From assembly GCA_013152435.1 (NCBI GenBank), contig JAADGJ010000096.1, forward strand, positions 1 to 33,808: a stretch of DNA of 33,808 nt. The letters are read 5' to 3'. Both the position numbers and the translations under genes were made by a program. Source of the DNA: Chloroflexota bacterium. Its GTDB lineage: Bacteria; Chloroflexota; Anaerolineae; DUEN01. Under the pieces are notes generated by a model. The model had not been told where the DNA came from, searched no databases, and worked only from the letters and a program-made list of their open reading frames with translations. Shown here piece after piece: positions 1-5,468 of this stretch. Positions within the stretch are counted from its first letter, which is position 1. Every line of letters starts with the position of its first letter.

Positions 1-642
1 AGCAGCGGCTCTGTTGCCCGTCGCCGTAGACGGTGATGGGCTCCCCGCGCAGGGCCTGCCCCACGAAACGCGGCACGACCATCCCATATCGCCCCGTCTG
101 GCGCGGCCCCACGGTGTTGAACAGTCGGGCGATCACGACAGGCAATCCGTGCTCCCGATGATATGCCAGCCCCAGGAACTCGTCCACCATCTTGGAGGCG
201 GCATAGGACCACCGGCTGCGGGAGGTCGGTCCCAGCACCACGTCGTCATCCTCCTGAAAGGGGACCCGAACTCCCTTCCCATACACCTCGGACGTCGACG
301 CGAGCAACACGGGCACCCGATAGCGCGCGGCCGCCTTCAGCACCGCCTCCGTCCCCATCACGTTCGCCTCGATGGTATAGGTGGGGTGGCGCACGATCAG
401 GTCGACACCTACGGCCGCCGCCAGATGGCAGATGGCATCGCACTCGCTGACCAGGCGATCCAGGACGATCTGATGGAGTCGATGGCGAACCGGAAGCCGG
501 CCCGTCCCCGCAGATGGGCGATGTTCTCAAAGCGGCCGGTGGAAAGGTCATCGATGATCGTCACCTGGTGGCCATCGGCCAACATGGCCTCGGCCAGATG
601 CGATCCGATGAACCCCGCCCCGCCGGTGATCAGATAGTGCAT
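1..642 (-). pseudogene. NAD-dependent sugar-nucleotide epimerase/dehydratase, frameshifted and cut by the window edge
   Basis: This is an extended short-chain dehydrogenase of the type that remodels nucleotide-activated sugars for polysaccharide synthesis. The start at 642 gives [15 protein letters not shown], with the Rossmann GGAGFIG motif, and GGGGAGA lies just upstream. The frame runs to about 474. The homologous reading then continues one frame over (CAG at 472-470) with [27 protein letters not shown] and the catalytic YAASK (Tyr-x3-Lys), through NTVGPRQTGRYGMV, to base 1. In its own frame the first half would stop at about 409. The shift equals one missing base. Relatives, as I recall them, carry about three more residues here, so a loss of about seven bases also fits. 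It may be a true lesion or a sequencing or assembly error. The gene follows the NusG-like gene by 55 bases. The exact sugar substrate cannot be told. Confidence 0.85.
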
Positions 643-697
643 GACGTCTCCCCGATCCCGCGGCCGCCCTCGCTCGCCTCGGGCGTCGCGCTCGGCT

Positions 698-1279
698 TTA
701 CTTTTCGGCGTCCGGGTCCTTTCGAGAGCGAATCCGGCGCCCTTTTCCCCGTGTACGTCGCGTCCGGCGACGCACGTTATCCGGCACGCGCCGGACATCG
801 TCCACGGGGATCTCCACCTCCCGCAGCTGCCCCAGGAACTCCATCAGGACCCGCACCCGTTCGCTGGGTCGCATCGGCCCCTGGAAAACGACCTCCAGGC
901 CGCGCAGCGGGCCATGGGTGATCAGCAGGCGATCCCCCGGGCGGAAGCCGTGCGCGGGGAGCCCGCCTGCGGCCTGCACCTCCTGCACCCGCTTCTGCAA
1001 ATGGTCCATGACCTCATCCGGGATGGGAACGGGCCGCTCGCCGAAGGCCACCACACGGCGCAACCCCGGCGTCCACTGCACGACGGATAACCCCTGGGCG
1101 TCCAGATCCAGGCGGGCAAAGAGGTAGCAGGGGAAGAGCGGGCGCTCCACAGTGCCCAGACGACGGTGACGGGTGGGGATCAGGGGGAGGAAAACCTCGA
1201 TCTCCTTCGAGAGGAGAAGATCGGCGACCTGGAACTCGCGATGCGGCTTGGTGTGTAAGGCGTACCAATGAAGTGCCAT
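698..1279 (-). CDS. NusG-family transcription elongation factor paralogue (UpxY/RfaH-like)
   Basis: The protein has 193 residues. An NGN domain covers about residues 3-95 ([35 protein letters not shown]). A KOW domain begins near residue 112 ([19 protein letters not shown]). Housekeeping NusG normally sits with secE and rplK. This one stands alone before a sugar-nucleotide enzyme, which is typical of specialised NusG paralogues that let RNA polymerase read through long polysaccharide operons; that role is inferred. The last 30 residues (about 163-187) are strongly basic, with many Arg and Lys, beyond the usual KOW end. The ATG at 1279 begins the NGN strand directly, and upstream in-frame codons lead into the terminator and tRNA region. 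Only a weak ribosome site is seen. An intrinsic terminator lies about 50 bases upstream, and no clear separate promoter was found. Confidence 0.85.
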   Translation of the reverse strand: MALHWYALHTKPHREFQVADLLLSKEIEVFLPLIPTRHRRLGTVERPLFPCYLFARLDLDAQGLSVVQWTPGLRRVVAFGERPVPIPDEVMDHLQKRVQEVQAAGGLPAHGFRPGDRLLITHGPLRGLEVVFQGPMRPSERVRVLMEFLGQLREVEIPVDDVRRVPDNVRRRTRRTRGKGRRIRSRKDPDAEK

Positions 1280-1329
1280 TTCTCGTCCGCCATGTCTCAG
1301 CCATGCAACAAAGCCGGGACCTCCACAAC

Positions 1330-1366
1330 AAAAAATCGGAAGAGAGGTCCCGGCACCTCCTCTTCC
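1330..1366 (-). terminator. Intrinsic terminator downstream of tRNA-Leu
   Basis: Read on the minus strand, a stem of about 11 bp (GGAAGAG(G)AGGT pairing with ACCTCTCTTCC, one bulged G) closes a 6-base loop. It is followed by GA and six T residues. It sits about 65 bases after the tRNA 3' end and about 50 bases before the NusG-like start. It should end the tRNA transcript or act as an attenuator for the genes beyond. Confidence 0.85.
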
Positions 1367-1432
1367 GTCAAGAAAACGGCCACTGTCCGCCCCTCGCTTT
1401 CCTTCGAGAACGCTTCCAGAGGCCCATATAGG

Positions 1433-1516
1433 TGCCCCCGGCCCGACTCGAACGGGCACGCCCTTATCGGGCACAGGCCCTCAACCTGCTGTGTATGCCA
1501 ATTCCACCACGGGGGC
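1433..1516 (-). tRNA. tRNA-Leu (anticodon GAG)
   Basis: An 84-base class II tRNA. The acceptor stem is GCCCCCG pairing with CGGGGGC, with discriminator A at 1433. The anticodon stem GCAGG/CCTGT encloses loop TTGAGGG, giving anticodon GAG (reads CUC and CUU). A long variable arm (GCCC-GATA-AGGGC) and a T arm GCCCG-TTCGAGT-CGGGC complete the fold. CCA is not encoded: the 3' flank reads CCTATA after the discriminator. It has its own near-consensus promoter and terminator. Confidence 0.97.
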
Positions 1517-1530
1517 TCTTCGCAGGCCCC

Positions 1531-1559
1531 ATTATAAACACGATTTACCCGCTTGTCAA
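1531..1559 (-). promoter_or_regulatory. Sigma-70-type promoter of tRNA-Leu
   Basis: On the minus strand the -35 box is TTGACA (1559-1554) and the -10 box is TATAAT (1536-1531), with a 17-base spacer. Both boxes match the consensus exactly. The tRNA 5' end is 14 bases downstream of the -10 box. The -35 box overlaps that of the opposite-facing plsX promoter. Confidence 0.9.
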
Positions 1560-1581
1560 TCGCGCCAGGCTATCGTAGAAT
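1553..1581 (+). promoter_or_regulatory. Divergent sigma-70-type promoter for plsX-fabF
   Basis: The -35 box is TTGTCA (1553-1558) and the -10 box is TAGAAT (1576-1581), with a 17-base spacer; each box differs from consensus at one position. The -35 box lies on top of the tRNA-Leu -35 box on the other strand. The expected transcript start near 1588 leaves a leader of about 170 bases before plsX. Confidence 0.7.
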
Positions 1582-1658
1582 GTCCTTTAAGCTCGCTTCC
1601 CGTCTCATCGGGAGCGGTCCAACCCGGACATACCCACCTCCAGGAGTCAGCACACCTT

Positions 1659-1760
1659 ATGAAAGCCCGTCCGCTTACCCTTCCTAACTTTGGGATCTCA
1701 GGACGTCACACCGAGGCACACCCCACCCCGCCACCGCCGGCAAAGGAGGAAGCCCCATGA
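1659..1760 (+). CDS. Possible 33-residue upstream ORF overlapping the plsX start
   Basis: A small open frame begins MKARPLTLPNFG and ends with a TGA that overlaps the plsX ATG (ATGA, 1757-1760). A GGAG lies 12 bases before its ATG, which is rather far. The product is Pro-rich and matches nothing I know. It is not ribosomal protein L32 (rpmF), which often precedes plsX: it has no Cys pairs and no basic N-terminus. The ATGA junction is the main argument for translation. Chance is the main alternative. Confidence 0.2.
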   Translation: MKARPLTLPNFGISGRHTEAHPTPPPPAKEEAP

Positions 1761-2815
1761 GAATCGCATTGGACGCCATGGGGGGGGACCACGCCCCGGA
1801 GGCCGCCGTAGCCGGCGCCGTACAGGCCGCCCGCGCGTACGATCTGGAGGTGATCCTGGTCGGCGATGAACGCCGCCTCCAGGAGGAACTCCGCAAGCAC
1901 GACACCAGCGGCCTCCGCCTGCCCATTGTGCACGCCTCTCAGGTCATCGGCATGGAGGAACACACGGTAGCCGTCAAACAGAAACGGGACGCGTCCATGG
2001 TGGTCGCCATGCGCCTGGTGAAGGAGGGGCAAGCCGACGCCTTCGCCTCCGCGGGCAATTCAGGAGCGGTGATGGCGGCGGCCCTCTTCGGGCTAGGCCG
2101 TATCCCTGGCGTGATCCGCCCCGCCCTGGTCACCATTTACCCCGCGCCGCCCCGACGCTATATCCTCCTGGATATCGGCGCCAACGCCGACTGCAAGCCG
2201 GAGTACCTGCTTCAGTTCGCCGTCATGGGGGCGACCTACGCGGAGAAGATCCACGGGATCCCCCAACCCCGGGTTGGGATCGTATCCAACGGCGAGGAGC
2301 CGGACAAGGGCTCCATGCTGGTACGGGAGACGTATCCCCTCCTGAAGGCCAGCGGGTTGAACTTCGTGGGCAACATCGAGGGGAAGGATATCCATCGCAA
2401 TCTCGCCGACGTGATCGTCACCGATGGGTTCACCGGCAACGTCATCATCAAGCTGACGGAGGGGATCATCAGCTTCCTCGGACGCATGCTCGTCCAACAG
2501 GTCACGGGCACGTGGCGTGACCGGATCGGTCTTCTCCTGATGGTGCCCGGTCTGGTGCTCACGTTGCCGGGCGTGCTGCTCATGACCCCCACGCTGCGAC
2601 GTACACGCCGCCAGCTCGACTGGCGAGAGATCGGAGGTGCACCGCTTCTCGGCGTCAACGGCGTCGTCGTCATCGGCCATGGGCGCTCCGACGCCTACGC
2701 CGTCCGACATATGCTGCGACAGGCCATGGCCGCGGTGGAACAGAAACTGGTCCCGGCCATTGAAGAGGGAATCCAACGAGTCGCCCAGATACCAGCCACA
2801 AGGAAGAGGGATTGA
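1757..2815 (+). CDS. plsX: Phosphate acyltransferase PlsX
   Basis: PlsX converts acyl-ACP and inorganic phosphate to acyl-phosphate, the acyl donor for PlsY in the first step of bacterial phospholipid synthesis. It is a peripheral membrane enzyme. At 352 residues it has the usual family length. It shows the family hallmarks: N-terminal MRIALDAMGGDHAPE, SAGNSGAVMAAA (about 96-107), LLDIGANADCKPE, GIVSNGEEPDKGS, NFVGNIEGKDI and DVIVTDGFTGNVIIK, and C-terminal GGAPLLGVNGVVVIGHGRSDA. GGAGGAA (AAGGAGGAAGC) precedes the ATG. Its stop overlaps the region of the fabF start, so the two genes are translationally coupled. The unusual point is the linkage: fabD, fabG and acpP, which often sit between plsX and fabF, are absent here. 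Confidence 0.97.
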   Translation: MRIALDAMGGDHAPEAAVAGAVQAARAYDLEVILVGDERRLQEELRKHDTSGLRLPIVHASQVIGMEEHTVAVKQKRDASMVVAMRLVKEGQADAFASAGNSGAVMAAALFGLGRIPGVIRPALVTIYPAPPRRYILLDIGANADCKPEYLLQFAVMGATYAEKIHGIPQPRVGIVSNGEEPDKGSMLVRETYPLLKASGLNFVGNIEGKDIHRNLADVIVTDGFTGNVIIKLTEGIISFLGRMLVQQVTGTWRDRIGLLLMVPGLVLTLPGVLLMTPTLRRTRRQLDWREIGGAPLLGVNGVVVIGHGRSDAYAVRHMLRQAMAAVEQKLVPAIEEGIQRVAQIPATRKRD

Positions 2816-2817
2816 CA

Positions 2818-4212
2818 ATGCAGTCGATAGAAGCCTTGCGAGAACGCCTACGCCACATGACCCCAACAGCCCGAAGGGTGCTGCTCCAAGCGCTTCAAGC
2901 CGTGGATGCAGATCCCGACCACACGGAGGTCTCTCCGGAAGTCTTGGCCGAACTGGCCGATCTGATGTCCCCGTCGCGGCCGCGGGTCGTCGTCACCGGC
3001 ATGGGGGCCATCACCCCTGTCGGCCTGAGCGCGCCGGAGAGCTGGGAGGCGTTCGTGGCCGGCCGCTCCGGCGTCGGGCCCGTCACCCAATTCGACGCCA
3101 CTCCCTATCCCACCCGCTTCGGGGCGGAGGTGAAGGGGTTCGATCCCACCTCGCACATCCCGCGAGCGGAAGCCCGACGCATGGCGCGCTGCTCCCAATT
3201 CAGCGTCGTCGCCGCCGGGGAGGCCCTGGCCGACGCCGGGCTGGACACGCTCCCCGACGGGGGATTCCGGACCGGGGTGATCATCGGCACGGGGCTGGGC
3301 GGGTTCGAATTCTACGAGAAACTCCTGCGCAGACAACCCAATAGCCCCATGCGCGTGCGGCCTCTGACGGCCACGGGCGGGCTGCCCAACATGCCGGCCT
3401 TCCACATCAGCCAGTTCTACGGGGCGCGCGGCCCCAACAACACCGTCGTCACCGCCTGCGCCGCCGGCACCCAGGCCATCGGCGAGGGGATGGAGTGGAT
3501 CCGCCAGGGGGCCGCTGATATCGTGATCGCCGGCGGCGTGGAGGCTTTGATCTGCGAGACCTTCTACGCCGGGTTCTCCGCCATGCGGGCCATATCCACC
3601 CGCAACGACGACCCGCAGCGGGCAAGCCGTCCCTTTGACGCCAAGCGGGATGGGTTCGTCATCGGCGAGGGATGCGGCATCCTGATCCTGGAGCGGCTGG
3701 ATCACGCGCTGGCTCGCGGCGCCCGCATCTACGCCGAGCTGGTCGGGCACGCCGCCTCCGCCGACGCGTATCACGTCGCCCAGCCCGACCCGGACGGCAC
3801 CGGGGCGATCCACGCGATGAAGTGGGCGCTGGCCGACGCCCACCTGCCACCGGAGGCGATCGACTACATCAACGCGCACGGCACGTCCACTCCCCTGAAC
3901 GACGCCATCGAAACCCGGGCCATCCGGCACGTCTTCGGCGCCCACGCGGACCGGCTGGCGGTCAGCTCCACCAAGTCCATGATCGGCCACTGCTTTGGAG
4001 GCGCGGGAGCCATCGAGGCCATCGCCACGGTGTACGCGGTGCAGCAGGACCTGATCCATCCCACCATCAACTACGAGTTCCCCGATCCGGAGTGCGACCT
4101 GGACTACGTGCCCAACGAGGCGCGCCGCACCCGGGTGCGGGCGGCCCTCTCCAACTCCTTCGGCCTGGGCGGGCAAAACGCGTGCGTGGTGGTCGCCAAG
4201 TGGGAGCCGTAA
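2818..4212 (+). CDS. fabF: Beta-ketoacyl-ACP synthase II with N-terminal extension
   Basis: FabF condenses malonyl-ACP with a growing acyl-ACP in fatty-acid elongation. The Cys-His-His triad is at C214 (TACAAGT), H354 (NAHGTSTPLND) and H391 (STKSMIGHCFGG). The intervals of 140 and 37 residues equal those of Escherichia coli FabF (C163, H303, H340). The catalytic core therefore starts about 51 residues in, at RVVVTGMGAITPVG. The first 51 residues are extra: two likely helices (ESIEALRERL, TARRVLLQALQA, LAELADLM) that I do not recognise. The ATG at 2818 follows AGAGGG at good spacing and lies 2 bases after the plsX stop. A TTG at 2812 in the same frame would overlap that stop. Confidence 0.96.
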   Translation: MQSIEALRERLRHMTPTARRVLLQALQAVDADPDHTEVSPEVLAELADLMSPSRPRVVVTGMGAITPVGLSAPESWEAFVAGRSGVGPVTQFDATPYPTRFGAEVKGFDPTSHIPRAEARRMARCSQFSVVAAGEALADAGLDTLPDGGFRTGVIIGTGLGGFEFYEKLLRRQPNSPMRVRPLTATGGLPNMPAFHISQFYGARGPNNTVVTACAAGTQAIGEGMEWIRQGAADIVIAGGVEALICETFYAGFSAMRAISTRNDDPQRASRPFDAKRDGFVIGEGCGILILERLDHALARGARIYAELVGHAASADAYHVAQPDPDGTGAIHAMKWALADAHLPPEAIDYINAHGTSTPLNDAIETRAIRHVFGAHADRLAVSSTKSMIGHCFGGAGAIEAIATVYAVQQDLIHPTINYEFPDPECDLDYVPNEARRTRVRAALSNSFGLGGQNACVVVAKWEP

Positions 4213-4417
4213 TACACATTCAGGGGATCACCCCGAGGTTCCGTCTGCAAGAGACGATCCCAGGCCCGGCCTGGGCCTGGGTCCCCGTCGGCGCCAGGGG
4301 CAAAGCGAGCCAGGGCACGTGAGCACCTGAAGATCACCTGCAGCCGCTTCCATGCCGCCCCTCGGCTCGGCGAGCGGAGGCGTTTCACCCTGTAGCAACC
4401 AGGAGGATGCAAACCGC

Positions 4418-5119
4418 ATGCGTGTGATCACGAACGATAAGTACATCGAACGGCGAGCCCGTATCGGGAATATCGCCAGTTGGGTAGGGCTTGGCATATT
4501 GGCGGCCGGCATGGCCGCTTCCTTTCGACCGGAGTACATCTACATCGCCTTCGCCTGCCTGATCCTGGGCTTCATCGCCGCCAACATCGGCACATACCAG
4601 CTCCGCCGCTTCGGGCGACGTCCGCGCCCGGATCAGGTCCTGAGCCGAGAGCTGAGGGGATTCGACGATCGATACGTCTTCTTCGCGTGGACAGCCCCCC
4701 TCCCATACGTCGTGGTCGGCCCGCCCGGCGTCTTCGTGTTCATCACCCGGGATCAGAGCGGCCGGGTGATCTGCGAGGGCGACCGATGGCGGCAGCCCTT
4801 CCGGATCACCCGCATCTTCGCGGCGCTGGGCCAGGAGGGATTGGGGAATCCGACCAAGGAGCTCCAGAGCGAGATCGAGCACATGAAGGAGTGGCTGGCA
4901 CAGCACCTACCCGAGGGGGAGATCCCACCCGTGTATGGGGCGGTCGTGTTCATCCATCCTAAAGTGCAGCTTGAGCTGCACGATCCCACCGTGCCAGTTC
5001 TGCCCGCCAACAGGTTGAGGAGCTGGTTCCGCAACTATGCCAGGAAGCGAGTGCTGAACGAGCGTCAGCGGCAGACGCTTGAGGAGCTTTTCCAGGGGGG
5101 GAAACGAAAGAAGAAGTGA
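4418..5119 (+). CDS. Two-TM membrane protein with a NERD-like soluble domain
   Basis: The protein has 233 residues. Two hydrophobic segments (about 17-34 and 40-58) form an N-terminal hairpin. A soluble region of about 150 residues follows, with YVVVGPPGVFVFITRDQSGRV, GDRWRQPF and YGAVVFIHPKVQLEL. The pattern of a strand with V-GP-GVFV, a Trp-Arg-Gln element and a late VVF strand resembles nuclease-related (NERD) domain proteins, in which catalytic activity is mostly unproven. The C-terminus is basic (GGKRKKK). AGGAGG lies 11 bases before the ATG. The 205-base gap after fabF holds GC-rich inverted repeats but no clear promoter, so co-transcription with fabF is possible. Confidence 0.7.
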   Translation: MRVITNDKYIERRARIGNIASWVGLGILAAGMAASFRPEYIYIAFACLILGFIAANIGTYQLRRFGRRPRPDQVLSRELRGFDDRYVFFAWTAPLPYVVVGPPGVFVFITRDQSGRVICEGDRWRQPFRITRIFAALGQEGLGNPTKELQSEIEHMKEWLAQHLPEGEIPPVYGAVVFIHPKVQLELHDPTVPVLPANRLRSWFRNYARKRVLNERQRQTLEELFQGGKRKKK

Positions 5120-5453
5120 GGGGAGCCGACCTGTGGCTCCTATTCGCATCAACTTAACAGCATAAGCGAGGCCCCCGCCTGTCGCTTTTTCCCTCCACGG
5201 GCGGTCGCACTTGAAAGGGGAGGTGCGGAGGGGAAGCCCCTCCGCAGAAAAACTCTTTCTCTCGCCTTTTACCTGCCTGGTTGGGGCTTTGGCCGGTGGC
5301 CTCCGGCCCCACGGGGCAGGTGAGGGCCTGAAAATAGAGTTCTTCGGAGGGGCTACCGCCCCTCCACCGCCCCTCCGAGCCACCCCAGAGATGCGGGGCC
5401 ACGCTTCCGTATCGCTTAATTTGATACCAATGGGGGAGCCGACCTGTGGCTCC
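5120..5453. repeat. Palindromic intergenic element A (about 334 bp, nested hairpins)
   Basis: The region between two converging genes is one imperfect inverted repeat. A 21-base unit that is itself a hairpin (GGAGCC-GACCTGT-GGCTCC) occurs as an exact direct copy at both ends (5120-5140 and 5433-5453). Inside lie related arms: left ATCAACTTAA and right, when inverted, ATCAAATTAA. Further in, each arm carries a strong hairpin: 5225-5245 (9-bp stem GCGGAGGGG) and 5346-5365 (8-bp stem GGAGGGGC). Each of these is followed inwards by an AGAA(A)ACTCT-type tract and ACCTGCC. The outer hairpins may terminate both converging genes. No protein is encoded. Similar arms occur near 10.1 and 14.6 kb. Confidence 0.7.
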
Positions 5454-5468
5454 CCTTCCATCACGGTA

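Noticed and set aside
409-480. In-frame stop in the epimerase as a selenocysteine or recoding site, suggested by selA in the window
   Set aside because: The stop is TAG, not TGA, and lies after the point where homology has already moved to another frame. A simple frameshift explains it.
1659-1760. rpmF (ribosomal protein L32) before plsX
   Set aside because: The short frame lacks the basic start and Cys/His pattern of L32.
2848-4176. A 442-codon open frame on the minus strand
   Set aside because: It is the mirror of fabF. It is Gly/Val/Asp-rich with no family motif, while fabF has its full triad at exact spacing.
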